Positions 24,361-35,984 of a stretch of 64,000 nucleotides of DNA are shown piece by piece; the stretch's first letter is position 1; the number at the start of each line of letters is the position of its first letter. The position numbers were made by a program, and so were the translations under genes. This DNA comes from Tubiluchus corallicola (taxonomy: Eukaryota; Priapulida; Priapulimorpha; Priapulimorphida; Tubiluchidae), in NCBI GenBank assembly GCA_030141605.1, contig JAQGDQ010001014.1:1-64000 (forward strand), read 5' to 3'. A model generated the notes under the pieces. The model searched no databases. It saw only the letters and a program-made list of their open reading frames with translations, and was not told where the DNA came from.

Positions 24361-24460
24361 ATGTTTGAGGTTTGATAAAATCGTGACCAGCTGGGACTCG
24401 AACACGTGACTAATCTTTCTTTAACGTCGCAAGGCAATGAGCTGGCTCTCATGATACTGT
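24361..24460 (-). repeat. tRNA-like relic, weak
   Basis: The minus strand contains GTTCGAGTCCCAG preceded by CCAGCTCATTGCCTTGCGAC. The T-stem does not pair well. Placed here because B box and spacing resemble 12,446-12,505. Confidence 0.3.
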
Positions 24461-24599
24461 CGCGATGACGTGCTTGTCTTTTCTTTTTCGATTTTTGTGT
24501 TTTTGTTTGTTCGTTTGCCTTTGCGTTTGTTTATTCGTTTGTTTAAATGTTTTTTGTTTCAAACTAAAGTCGAGAACATTATCTTCATTTTACTTTGTT

Positions 24600-24742
24600 T
24601 ACTTGCTTGCTTGCTTACTATACTAACTTACATACATACATACTTACTTACTTACTCACTCGCTCGCTCGCTCACTCACTCACTCACTCACTCACTCACT
24701 CACGCACTCACTCACTCACTTAATTATTTACTTACTTACTTG

Positions 24743-24788
<46 letters not shown>

Positions 24789-24880
24789 GACTTACTTACT
24801 TACTTACTTGCTTGCTCGCTCGCTCGCTCGCTCGCTCGCTCACTCACTCACTCACTCACTTACTTACATAGTTAGTTACT
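24600..24880. repeat. Tetranucleotide array (ACTT)n/(ACTC)n/(GCTC)n
   Basis: Alternating blocks of three related units. The mirror array is about 19 bases longer and has a different block order near one end. Confidence 0.96.
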
Positions 24881-27050
24881 TACTTGCCCTCCATTTCTTG
24901 CTTTCGTGGTTTCTACGTTGTTTTTTTTGTTCGTTCATTCGTTTTTTGCTCCTTTCTTTGTTCATTTGTTCTTATGATTAAGCCAATGTGATGTGCTAAA
25001 TCATATTAAATGAATATAATTCCTTAGAAGTTTGTACATTTTCAACTTGCCTTAATTACCGACAAAAACAAATTAATTGCTACTTCATAGCAGTATGATT
25101 TGTGACCTTAAAATGTCAGCTGGGTTAAAGCTACAGAGATGCCTAAAAAATTAAATAAACGTCTACAATTCCTAGCTTATCTACAAGACTATGATAATTA
25201 AAATTTACTTAAGACAATTCACTTAAACATGACATAACATTTATTATATTACTGGCTATTCTAGTAACAGTTTCTTTCCAATTATTATTATCATAAATCT
25301 TTTATTTAGAAATTCATTCCATATCAAGTCATCTATTTGCTGGGTAAAAGTTACATAGTATTGCAAATATTACAGATTATTATACCCAATTAGCACTTAA
25401 TATTGTTGTTACAATATGAATGAGTTAGCTTACATTTAAAAAGTTTGTTACAGATAAATATATTTATTCACTCACACCGTAGTTTAGGGCTTTGCATGTT
25501 ACATCTACCGACATAAGCTCAAATTATTACCATTATATACACAGTTTAATTTTTCGTCCACAATACTGTTTGCCAAACTACATCATTATTGTTATTAACA
25601 ATAGCTATACAAGGAATTTACACAGGTCAATATGTTTATTAAGTCTGACACCAATAACCAATTTTAATTACTTATCAAATTCATTTTGATTAATTCTTTT
25701 ACTATTAAAATTTTTTATCTAAATTTCCAATATATTTCATCGCGTTTTCTGTACATGTTTTTAAATTTCTGCCAACGATTTTAGTTTATAATGATGCCCT
25801 AAGTTCTTTATGCTCTTTCCAAAATACGAAATTTTGTCTTTGACAGTCTCCGCCAAGGACGCGGCTTCCCTCTAGGCTTCTGAGCCGCATAACATAGTTG
25901 TTTACCACATAGTCTTCAAACTATACCAATCTCATAAGAAATCAATAGTACAAAAGTATTACCAATTACAAAGTATTTGGCTTTCCCAAGAAGAAAGGCT
26001 AGCGGTGGAGCCGCTGGAAACAGTAATGTAATACGTTTTCTATGTACGTACTGTCAGGCGTTTTTCTGATGTCTATATGTCAATATCTCAAGCTGCCAGT
26101 TTATCATTAAACTTTGAACAGTTTCCCCGGATCCAAGTACGATAAGCCATGCTGCACGGAGAAATGTGCTGAAATTGTTAAAAAAGCGCGCGAATGGCAA
26201 AATTGCTCACAAAAAACGCAGGAATTTGCAGACGTTTTGACAATTTCCATTAGTTTTGCGTTTTGATTGTCAGACGACGCCTATTCATGCTGGCTGACTG
26301 TAGGTTTTAGTGACTGGTTCATTACAACGTCTTTCCATTTCCAATACCACCTTCATTCGGCATTTTACGAGTTTTCAACAGGTTTCAATGGAAAAGGTTT
26401 GCGCGTTTTATTGTTTTAAATTTTATATGCTTGGTGATGGATCAAACGCCGCAGCATGTTAGACAGTTTCGTAATTCAAGAAAGGGTGTCGTTACTGCAG
26501 GAGTTTTCTCGACTTCCTGGACGCGCCTCTACTGGTTCCTATCAGAAACCAATAGGCCATGTCATGCCCAGTAATGACTTTGGCTTCTGATGTCTCTACT
26601 CGGCAATTAGGTCAATAAGATAATCTCTGACAATCATGCTTGGGGACATCGGTTATAGTTCATTTGCAAAAATGCTAACATGTTAATGACGTTAGGTTCT
26701 TGCATGGCTATACTGCATTTATCCTGAATCCTAGTTAAGCTTATGTGTTTTTCTTGCTGTCGTTCACACTGCTGCTGCTGTCGTCGCCATTCCGTTTCAA
26801 CTTCAAGTACTTAATTTAAGATTTACTTTTCTTTAAAATTTATTGAGAATTTAAATTTTACGTTTTCACGAGTGTATGTTTTTAACCGTTTCTCAGTTTG
26901 AAATTGCAATATTATTACTTCTCTACAAATATGAACTCTGTTCTGTTCTATATTTGCTTCTTTAACACATACAATAGATGTTCACAAAGATTCATTCTAT
27001 AGTTAGGCTAAATGTTATATCTTTGAGAATCCGCCCGTTTATTTCAAATA
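24881..27050. other. Long stretch with no gene recognised
   Basis: About 2.2 kb, AT-rich to 25,800 and somewhat less so after. I looked on both strands for the upstream K2P exons (a first pore loop ending at a split Gly-Tyr-Gly, with a donor site) and did not find them. Confidence 0.5.
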
Positions 27051-27311
27051 CCAGCTTCAAACTATCTCATTCTGTCCCTCCCTTTCGCGAGAATAGCATG
27101 CAAGTTAAAGCAGCGCATCCCAGGGTATACATGCTAACATATCTTTCACGTTCCATGAGCCATGAAGTAAAAACTAAGCCGATTAGCCAACCAGTTTACG
27201 CCTACGTAGGCCTATCTATGCCAGCCTCAAACCATCTCTCTCTCTCTCCCTTTCTCGAGAATAGCATACAAATCGGACAGCTAAAGCAGCGCATCCCGGG
27301 GGTTAACATAC
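27051..27311. repeat. Diverged tandem duplication (about 170-bp period)
   Basis: CCAGC(T/C)TCAAAC(T/C)ATCTC, GAATAGCAT(G/A)CAA and AAAGCAGCGCATCCC each occur twice, in the first copy (from 27,051) and the second (from 27,221). The second copy is interrupted by the family A MITE and resumes at 27,815 with ATCTTTCACGTTCCATGAGC. Confidence 0.75.
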
Positions 27312-27315
27312 TTAA

Positions 27316-27810
27316 AAGAAAACTAGTTCAGAGTAAAGAATGCTCTAAAATAGTGAAAACTACAATAACTTTTTTAAATCAAAACTTAGATTAAATAATA
27401 ATTACCTCGGATACTCAAATTTTGTTAGACTTTCAACCGCACGTTCAGTGAATCTACTAAGATTGGCAACGGCACCTTTTTGTCACATTCGCGTGGCCGA
27501 CAAATAGAAGGTGGTACCGTGATAACGATGATCGTGAACTGTAGTGTTAGTTTCTAGCGTTTATTAAGCAGTACTGTAACACTTATGCAAACGTGCTTGA
27601 CGCGCAAGGGAAGATGCCCGTCATTGCACAAACTGTGGTTAGTTTGTGACTTAAGCAATAGCTGTGTTCGGTTGCCGTTAATTAACTTTCTAGGCTAATT
27701 ATTCAAATATAAGAAACAATTGCTAACTTTTATATGCAAAAAATGCATATATATATAAATATAGTAAATTAAAATGAGATATATAATATAAACAATCATC
27801 TGGTTTTCCT
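27316..27810 (-). mobile_element. TTAA-flanked MITE, family A
   Basis: TTAA at 27,312-27,315 and 27,811-27,814. The right end read inward is AGGAAAACCAGATGATTGTT; the left end is AAGAAAACTAGTTC. The body matches 14,302-15,240 without the minisatellite. The first copy of the surrounding tandem duplication supplies a related unoccupied site. Confidence 0.8.
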
Positions 27811-27879
27811 TTAAGCATCTTTCACGTTCCATGAGCCAGAAGTTAAAAATTAAACCTTTTAGCGAACTAGTTTTCGCTT

Positions 27880-28738
27880 AAGTATCAAAATACCCAGTTG
27901 CCTACTTCATGTGAAAAACTACTTCAGGTGGAAAAAATTGTTATTAAGAACTAATGGGGCGAGGCTATGAAGAGCAGCAACATTAAGGCTGATCAGTGAA
28001 TGGTTAGGTGCCCTCGCCGAGTTCAGTACTCACACTGGACAGTTTCATTTGCCATATTGATACTGATACCATTTCCATCCATAACAAAGGTCATGTTCAC
28101 ATCTGAATGTGGCAAAGTTAGCTCTACCCGATTGGGCATCTCATCTCAGATCATAGCCTAGAATGTGTCGGATGACAATACTGCCACAAGCACCTTTTGA
28201 GCTGAAATCCCAGAGTGCAGTGTGACGAACTATACGTTAAACAAGCGTTTGGCATTTCATCCTTAGACTTGACAACCATTCACATCCCAGATGTACTCAA
28301 TTGTAAGTCATGGACAGGAGAAAAACGGATATACAAACAGACTAAACATTGACCTTTGACTTAACTTTATCTTGTGGCTTCTCAACCACAGGAACCATTT
28401 GTTTTTAACGCAAGTTGTGGACAAACAAACGAACGAATTCCTGAAATACAGTTATACGTGTATTATTGAAAAGCTAAAGTTTAGGTGTTACTGGCTTTTT
28501 TCTTTTTCTTCTGCTACTCTAAACATCTGTTATAGACATAGAGCCTCTATCCTTTAATAGAGCACTCCATTGTTTCCTGTATGCAGCTAAAATGTTGAGT
28601 TCCTGTGATGCTATTGTTACGTTTGGTTCAGCTGATGTAAATCTTTATTAATTGATATCCAAATTGTTTTTGGTTTTGCTTGGAGGTCATTTAGCAGGTT
28701 TCAGTGCCTCGTTTAATTAGATTTAGATTTATTTTAGA
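27880..28738. other. No gene; family E repeat remnant at 27,976-28,060
   Basis: ATTAAGGCTGATCAGTGAAT and GTTCAGTACTCACACTGG match the minus strand of 16,740-16,830. The rest is unrecognised; the 61-codon frame at 28,372 has no family resemblance. Confidence 0.45.
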
Positions 28739-28979
28739 TAAAGGGTCCCTGTTGAAGCCACTTATTTGACGGAAAGGGCCCTGTTGAAGCCACTTATTTG
28801 ACGTAAAGGGCCCCTGTTGAAGCCACTTATTTGACGTAAAGGGCCCCTGTTGAAGCCACTTATTTGACGTAAAGGGCCCCTGTTGAAGCCACCTATTTGA
28901 CGTAAAGGGCCCCTGTTGAAGCCACTTATTTGACGTAAAGGGCCCTGTTGAAGCCACTTATTTGAGGTAAAGGCCCCCT
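28739..28979. repeat. 33-bp minisatellite, about 7 units
   Basis: The unit contains GGGCCCCTGTTGAAGCCACT and TATTTGACGTAAA. Because 33 is divisible by 3, the minus strand stays open as an 11-residue peptide repeat (GPFTSNKWLQQ); I regard this as incidental. Confidence 0.93.
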
Positions 28980-29131
28980 GTTTGATTTAGATTTCGGTTA
29001 ATTTATTTACCTGTTTAGCACAATAAAAAATAAAAGTTATAAAATTACCAATTAACAACACATTGCAAGACTTTAACTATGAGCTACGCTCAACATGAAC
29101 TAAACTAATAACAACAAGACTTAGTTAATGA

Positions 29132-29167
<36 letters not shown>

Positions 29168-29558
29168 AATGCGTTAAATTTAACGAAGCAAACAGATGCG
29201 AGAAAACGATTATGACGATGTTGATGATGATGATGATAATGATGATAACGATGGTGATATTAGTGCTGATGACAATGATAATGAATTGATGCTAATGGTG
29301 ATGATGCTAATCTTACTGGTGTTGTTTTTGGCAATCTCGTTAAATGTCCTACCAACCTCAGTCTTCTGATTTTGATCTTAGTGCTCCAACATTCTTCTTT
29401 GGTACTGTTATACAGCTGCTTATGTGAAATGATATCATTTTATGGCCATTTTACTTTTTTTCTGAGTAGGCGCTTTGGTTTACTTGTTTAACAAAAAGAA
29501 GTGTTCGTGCATACTAGCGACATCTATTGACGAGAATTTGGTCTATTTATTTTTGCAG
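28980..29558. other. Upstream intron side of the K2P gene, with (AAC)n and (GAT)n runs
   Basis: (AAC)n at 29,137-29,167 and a GAT-rich run at 29,215-29,300, which differs noticeably between arms. The 3' part ends in the pyrimidine-rich TTATTTTTGCAG acceptor at 29,547-29,558. Confidence 0.6.
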
Positions 29559-31667
29559 GTTATGGTCACATTGCACCAAGCACCAACTGGGGTCGCCTCG
29601 CCTGCATCATCTATGCCTTGGTTGGCATTCCCATGTTCCTCGTTGTGCTGGTCGACATTGGCAAGCTCTTCACGCGGGCCATCAAGTTCGTCTGGTCGTA
29701 CTTTCGCCAGTTCTACTACACCGGGACGTGTCGCAAGGCTCGACGACACTTCCACGAACAGGCGGACATTATGAAAGACAAGGCGAAACTCGGAGCGGGT
29801 TATGCTCGCGACTATGCCAAAAAAGGTGCTGACTTTGCCAAAGAATTTTCTTCCACTGCCATGGAGAAGGGTGTAATTGCGACGCGTGATTACGTGGACA
29901 AAGTGAAAAAGGTGCGAGGTAAGCTCGAAGGAGAAATTGTAAAAGAGGAAATCGAGCCCAGTCCAAAGAACCCGAAGCGAATGGCTGGAGGACAAAACCT
30001 TAAATTTGACTGGAAAATAGAAAAACGGGTGAGTACTGATTGCTTGTTGTTGCTGTTGCTGCTGTTGTTGTTGTTCTTCTTCTTCTTGTTGTTGTTGTCG
30101 TTGTCGTCACTGTCATTGTCGTTGTTGTTGTTCTTCTTCTTCTTCTTGTTGTTGTTGTCGTTGTCGTCACTGTCATTGTCGTTGTTGTTGCTGCTGATGC
30201 TGCTGCTGTTGTTGTTAATCCTGCTGCAGCTGCTGCTATTGTCATTGCCATTGCTATTGTTATTGCAACTTCAAACTGCCATGCCAATGACAGACGTGTC
30301 GTTCTTCTAACAACAGACGCACGACACAGTATGTCATCCAGATGACACAGAAGGTGGAAGGAACAGTAATATGTTGTTCAGAAGATACGTTATGTCTTAG
30401 GGGTGTTAGTATGCCATTCAAAAGTGACAATGCACAATTGCATATGCAAGGAAACACGTGTACTTAATTTGAGCACCACAAAAGCATCTTCGAGGTTGGC
30501 ATTTTACGGTTTCACACTTTCCGTATCGTTTTAGGCAAGCCAGAAAGTTAGAAATCCATTTCAGAGACTATTGACCGTAGTGTTTTTAAAATGTTTTCCA
30601 CGCCACGGTATGTCACCAGTGGTTTGACTTTAGTCTTGCAACGACTTTCAATGACTTCAAAGGTTTTAAGTCCATTAACATTTTTTTGCCGATTCTACAG
30701 CCATTAATTCTTTTTTCAGGCAGCTTTGGCCAAACTGGAAGACACCTACGATCTCGAGGAACCAGAAGTTATGCCAGAATTCGTCGTAGACGAGGAATTC
30801 AATCTTCCGGTCTCGATGGCACTGCTGCTACTCTGCGGCTACACGTTTGTCGGCGGCGTCATTTTTGCCATTGCCGAAAAGTGGACATATTTGGACGCGT
30901 TTTACTTCTGCTTCATTTCCCTGAGCACGGTCGGTTTTGGCGACATCGTTCCGCGCAACGAGGCCTTCATGATGATGGCCATTGCTTACATATTTTTTGG
31001 TCTTGCACTGACCTCAATGGTCATCAATGTGGTGATGGAGTTCTTCAGCAATAAATTCGCAGAAGCCACCGAGAGACTGAAGGAGAGATTTCGACTCAAC
31101 ATTGAGGAAGATCTGACGCCGAGTTCCGAAAACGATGAAAACAGTGCTTGGTCGCCCAACGAAAACAGCACAAACATACCGGCTGGTACCATAAAAGTAA
31201 CAATAGCACCTAGTGATTTGGCAACCGGTAAACCAAAATTACGCATTCCACAACCCGACGACGACGAGGACGAAGACGACAATGACGACAACCGCGACAC
31301 ACGCGTTGACGTCGGCAATGGCGACGGGAGCGAAGCCCGCGTCGAGGTTGACGACATCCAGGAAATGGACGATGCAGTGGCTGCTTGTCAGTCCGTGTAT
31401 AAACAGATGGATGACGCAATTTCGTCACGTGATAAGCAGACGGATGACGCAAATTCGTCACGTGATATGCAGATGGATGACGCAATTTCGTCACGTGATC
31501 GAAACCAAAAGCCCACCTCGTCTTTGCACAGTATACAGAACTGCAGTAGCAAACGAATAGTGAATGACGGCACAGAACTTTCAGTGCTTAGTAGCAATAA
31601 ATGTGATAAAAAACCTCCTGGACAGTGGATAGTGGGGCAGAAGGACAAACACGCCTCGTTTGTATAG
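29559..31667 (+). CDS. Two-pore-domain potassium channel (K2P), last two exons, copy 1
   Basis: Background K+ leak channel subunit; K2P channels work as dimers in the plasma membrane. Exons are 29,559-30,028 and 30,720-31,667, with a GT-AG intron of 691 bases (donor GTGAGT, acceptor TTTTTTCAG, phase 0). The first visible codon is split: GT completes the Gly of the first filter GYGHIAP. Counting that Gly as 1: TM2 is about 13-35, a cytosolic loop of about 150 residues follows, TM3 is about 190-209, the second pore loop STVGFGDIVP has its filter at 229-231, TM4 is about 240-266, and a 206-residue tail ends at 472. The tail has an acidic run (DDDEDEDDNDD) and three repeats around DDAISSRD. A long TM2-TM3 loop recalls TRESK, but its PQIIIS motif was not seen, so I assign no subtype. 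TM1 and the first pore helix were not found upstream. Confidence 0.9.
30029..30719 (+). other. K2P intron with a TTG/TTC/CTG trinucleotide array
   Basis: About 30,040-30,250 is trinucleotide repeat. It includes a duplicated segment of about 60 bases in which CTTCTTCTTCTTG and GTCGTTGTCGTCACTGTC occur twice. It reads open from exon 1, but the donor and acceptor define it as intron. Confidence 0.85.
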
Positions 31668-31817
31668 CAACAAATCTAGGTGTAGATATTAATTTTAGCT
31701 ACAATTCATTTACATTCTCGAAGGCCCTTTGGGGTGCTGTAAAGTCAAATCTCTTTGTACCACCCGCTTTGGGACTCCAGAAAGAGCTGGTATTATGCAT
31801 AGTGCATTAATATATAC

Positions 31818-31840
31818 ATGTCTATGAAAAACATAGACAT
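31818..31840. other. Perfect 9-bp hairpin after the K2P stop codon
   Basis: ATGTCTATG-AAAAA-CATAGACAT, 150 bases beyond the stop codon and conserved in both arms. It may lie in the 3' untranslated region. Confidence 0.55.
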
Positions 31841-31898
31841 TTTCTTTTGTCAAAATTTTGTGGGTTAAGCGAGGTTGACATTTTAAAGGGGGGAGGGT

Positions 31899-31920
31899 GT
31901 TATAACAAGGTTCGACTGTA
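31899..31920 (-). repeat. pogo/Tigger-like terminal repeat end
   Basis: The minus strand TACAGTCGAACCTTGTTATA resembles the CAGT(C/T)GA...GTTATAAC ends of pogo/Tigger elements. Only one end is seen. An ATTAAA at 31,919 could be a polyadenylation signal for the K2P. Confidence 0.35.
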
Positions 31921-32068
31921 TTAAAGAATTCATTTTTTAAAAGTAATTGGCTCGAATATGTGATTCAAACGGGAAAACAAGTGGCTCGCAATAGCAAAAC
32001 AATTATGTGATCCGAGCCACTTGTTAGGATTAATAATTCACCCTAGTCACATAGTTAACTTGTTCGAG

Positions 32069-32770
32069 ATAAGATAAGACGAGATATGATAAGATAAGAT
32101 AAGGTAAGATAAGATAAGATAAGATAAGGTAACGTAAGGTAAGATAAGATAAGATAAGATAAGATAAGATAAGATAAGATAAGATAAGATAAGATAAGAT
32201 AAGATAAGATAAGATAAGATAAGATAAGATAAGATAAGATAAGATAAGAAAAGATAAGATAAGATAAGATAAGATAAGATAAGATAAGATAAGATAAGAT
32301 AAGATAAGATAAGATAAGATAAGATAAGATAAGATAAGATAAGATAAGGTAAGATAAGATAAGATAAGATAAGGTGAGATAAGGTAAGCTAAGGTAAGGT
32401 AAGGTAAGGTAAGGCAAGGCAAGATCAGATGAGGTGAGGTGAGGTGAGGTGAGGTAGAGGTAAGGTAAGATAAGATAAGAAAAGGTAAGGAAAGGAAAGG
32501 AAAGGAAAGGTAAGGTAAGGTAAGCTAAGGTAAGGTAAGCCAAGACAAGACAAGACAAGACAAGACAAGACAAGACAAGACAAGACAAGACAAGACAAGA
32601 CAAGGCAAGGCAAGGTAAGGTAAAGTAAGGTAAGATATGGTAAGGTAAAGGTAAGATAAGATAAAACCAGGTAAGGTAAGGTAAAGTAAGCAAAGGAAAG
32701 ATAAGATAAGAGAAGGTAAAGTAAGGTAAAATAAAGTACGATAAGATAAGGTAAGGAACAGCTAAGATAA
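32069..32770. repeat. Pentanucleotide array (GATAA)n with GGTAA, CAAGA and GAAAG blocks
   Basis: A nearly pure AGATAAGATA core (about 32,110-32,365), then degenerate GGTAA/GGTGA, GGAAA, a CAAGA block (about 32,540-32,600) and mixed units. It is 48 bases longer than the mirror array. Confidence 0.97.
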
Positions 32771-33216
32771 GATAGAACATATTTGTTTATCTACTGCAAG
32801 CTTAACAGTAGACAGAAACATTCAGACATTTTTAAAATTTAGTAAAATAAAAAAAATGTTGTAGTTTAGAAGATAATACATTTACAATGGATAAAGCGTA
32901 AACTTATGAACTCTCACTTGGCTTCAACAGGTTTTCTTGTGTAACCCTTCTGCTTTATAATAGAGAACGTGATAATATTATTATAAATTTTTAATGAGTC
33001 GTCGAGGCACATAATTACAAGTTACGTTACTTAAGTGCATATGAAACGTGCCAATTACGTCACAAGAGCGTACTTCATGATCGTGTTATTAAAACGGCCA
33101 GTTGTTCTTATAGGTAAAACAACGACGCGGTTATTGTTGCCAATATTATGCTTAAAAACCACGTTGAGTTTGTCTATTAACTTTATTTGTTAGGCGTTGA
33201 TAGTTTGATAAATGCC
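32771..33216. other. No gene recognised
   Basis: AT-rich spacer. Confidence 0.5.
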
Positions 33217-33357
33217 GCGCATGCGCAGGGAGATTTGCTAACTGCATATCGAAAAATACTCCGTCGTTCATCGAATGCAGTTTTTGTGATAGAAAATGAC
33301 GCCCGTTGTTGACACCGTACTTTGCGCGAATCTCGAAAAATCTCTCTGCGCAGGCGC
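33217..33357. mobile_element. 141-bp fold-back element with GCGCATGCGCAG-type ends
   Basis: The left end GCGCATGCGCAGGGAGATTT and the right end read inward GCGCCTGCGCAGAGAGATTT match at 18 of 20 bases. The minus-strand frame across it is not a recognised protein. The class is unknown. Confidence 0.65.
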
Positions 33358-33737
33358 GAAATTTAAATCTATGGATAAACCTCATTTCTTATGCCTAGTC
33401 ATAGATGTCGTTCGTGCAGTTATTGTTCATTCTAGCACGTAGGATTATGATGTCAATTAAATCGTTCTTTGTAAAAGTAATTGTAACCATATGTGTCAAT
33501 TTATACGTATGAGTTAAAATAACAAGTACTGGTAGCAACAGTAGTAAAATTCTTTTTTAGCCTTTAGAAACTTTTGAACACAATAATTCAAGCATTAAAT
33601 AAAGACAATCAGTGTTGGTTCCGTGGTACAACATGCGCGGCTCCTAGACAAATGTGTTTAGTGCAATCTGGCTTATAAATGCAACAAAAATTCGAGGCAA
33701 TAAATGGGTAGTGCACTGGAGTGAAATTACGCTACAG
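33358..33737. other. No gene recognised
   Basis: Spacer between the fold-back element and the CT array; identical in the mirrored segments that I compared. Confidence 0.5.
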
Positions 33738-33742
33738 TCTCT

Positions 33743-33802
<60 letters not shown>

Positions 33803-33845
33803 CTCTTTCTCTCTTTCTCTCTCCCTCTTTCTCTCTCATTTGCTT

Positions 33846-33903
<58 letters not shown>

Positions 33904-33909
33904 CTCTCT

Positions 33910-33982
<73 letters not shown>

Positions 33983-34192
33983 TCTCTCTCCGTCTTTCTC
34001 TCTCTCTCTCTTTCTTTCTTCTCTCCGCTCATTCTCTTTGTCTCTCTGTCTTTCACTTACCCACTTTCACTCCTTTTTTCATCTCTCTCTCTCTTGCTCT
34101 CTCTCTCTCTTTCTCTCTCCTTTTTTCATCTCTCTCCCTCTTTCTCTCTCTCTCTTTCTCCATCTTTCTCTCTCTCTCCTCTCTCTCTCTTT
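33738..34192. repeat. (CT)n-rich polypyrimidine array at the inner end of the left arm
   Basis: Long CT runs with TTTCTC interruptions and one CTTTCACTTACCCACTTTCA island (about 34,049-34,070). The homologous island occurs three times on the right side. Confidence 0.95.
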
Positions 34193-34500
34193 CTGTGACT
34201 TTTCCCCTGTAACTCTTTTATCTGTGACTTTTCCCCTGTAACTCTTTTATCTGTGATTTTTTCTGTGACTTTTCCCCTGTAACTGTTTTTTTATCTGTGA
34301 CTTTTCCCCTGTAACTGTTTTATCTGTGATTTTTTTCTGTGACTTTTCCCCTGTAACTGTTTTATCTGTGATTTTTTTCTGTGACTTTTCCCCTGTAACT
34401 GTTTTATCTGTGACCTTTCCCCTGTAACTGTTTTATCTGTGACCTTTCCCCTGTAACTGTTTTATCTGTGACCTTTCCCCTGTAACTGTTTTATCTATGA
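34190..34500. repeat. TTTTATCTGTGACTTTTCCC minisatellite
   Basis: About ten units of roughly 28-40 bases built on CTGTGA(C/T)(T/C)TTTCCCCTGTAACT and TTTTATC, decaying through 34,640. Present only in the spacer. Confidence 0.9.
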
Positions 34501-34844
34501 TTTTTTCCTGTGACCTTTTTTCCCTGCAACTTTTTCCTTGTGACTTGTTTTTCCTGCGTCTTTTTCCTTGACACTTTTTTCTGTGCCGTTTGTCCTGTGA
34601 CTTTTTTCATGCCGTTTTTCCCTGTGACGTTTTTACCTGGATTCTTAGTGTCTGTCTGGATGGTTTTCATTGTGGAAATGTAACCATAGTGTGAGTAGGT
34701 AGGCTCATTGCTTTGATCGTCTAACAACCCAGAAACATTGTGGAGATGTTTAGTGGATTGTTCAGTATACAGTTTAATGCGTTTAAACGACAAAGCCTGA
34801 TTTCCTTGACAGTGGCGCAGGATCGGAATCTAGCTAGTTGTTAA

Positions 34845-35367
34845 AGGAAAACCTGACGATTGTTTAGACACAATCTCTTTTTGATTTACTGTCCAAAAAT
34901 GTATTTTCTTGCCCATAAAAGTTAACAGTTGTTTCTTATATTTGAATAATTAGCTTAGAAAGTTAATTAACGGCAATTGAGCACAGCTATTGCTTACGTC
35001 ACAAACTAACCACAGTTTGTGCAATGGCAGGTATCTTCCCTTGCACGTCAAGAACGTTTGTGTAAGTGTTACTGCTTAAAAGCGTGATGTAACGAAATGC
35101 TCTATGACAAATGACGTCTGAAACTAACACTGCAGTTCATGATCATGGTTATCACGGTACCACCTTCTACTTGTTGGTCATGCGCCGGTGACAAAAAGGC
35201 CAATCTTCACTGAGCCGCGCGTAACTTTGAAAGCTTAACTTAATTTGAGTACCCGATTTTATTATTATTTAATCAAAGCTTTGATTTAAAAAAAGCCATT
35301 GTAGTTTTCAATATTTTAGAGCATTCTTTATTCTGAATTAATGTTTACACAATCATCCGGTTTTCCT
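34845..35367 (+). mobile_element. TTAA-flanked MITE, family A, single copy in the spacer
   Basis: TTAA at 34,841-34,844 and 35,368-35,371. The left end is AGGAAAACCTGACGATTGTT; the right end read inward is AGGAAAACCGGATGATTGTG. These are the best-preserved inverted ends of the family. One ATAAAAGTTAAC unit stands where the copy at 14,302 has twelve minisatellite units. Non-coding. Confidence 0.85.
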
Positions 35368-35799
35368 TTAACAACGATCCATTAAGACGAGATACATGAG
35401 ATTTTTGAATGGCCGAGTTATGGCAGATGAAGCCGCCCAGTAGTTTCATCCAATCTTATGCTATGTAAAACCACCCCAAAGTGATTTTATTGTCGTGCAC
35501 CCATTCTTTTACTAACCAGGTCTAGTGCTGCTTAGCTAACTTTGGTCTCCAAGCTCATGCCATGGCCACTAAAATGATCGTAATGGTATCGAGGTGGAAC
35601 CCCACCCCCGCTGCAAATGCTTGCGAGTATTCGAAAATAGATGTGGCCAAAAGTAACTACCTATTCACATTAAAATAGTGTAATAAATATTCAAAGACAA
35701 AAGCAAAATTATACGGTGGAAATGAAGAGAAATTGAGTGAAAAGAAAGAGAAAAATAAGACAACGAAAGAAGCATAAGAAAACGATAGAAAGAGAGAAA

Positions 35800-35938
35800 G
35801 AAAAAGAGAGAGGTAGATAGAGAGAGAGAGAGAGAGATGACAAAAAGGAGTGAATGTGGGTAAGTGAAAGACAGAGAGAGTGAGAGGGGAGCTAAGAAAG
35901 AAAGAGAAAGTGAAAGAAAAAGACTGAGAGAGAGAGAG

Positions 35939-35984
<46 letters not shown>

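Noticed and set aside
26978-27394. 138-residue plus-strand frame
   Set aside because: It runs across a diverged tandem duplication into a MITE, differs between arms by frame-breaking changes, and resembles no family.
28691-28957. 88-residue minus-strand frame with a GPFTSNKWLQQ repeat
   Set aside because: It arises from a 33-bp minisatellite whose unit length is divisible by three, with no flanking coding sequence.
29618-30310. K2P frame continuing past 30,028 into poly-Leu
   Set aside because: A GTGAGT donor at 30,029 and an in-phase acceptor before 30,720 show that the trinucleotide stretch is intron.
33152-33385. 77-residue minus-strand frame, identical in both arms
   Set aside because: It lies across the 141-bp fold-back element; the identity reflects overall arm similarity rather than coding constraint.
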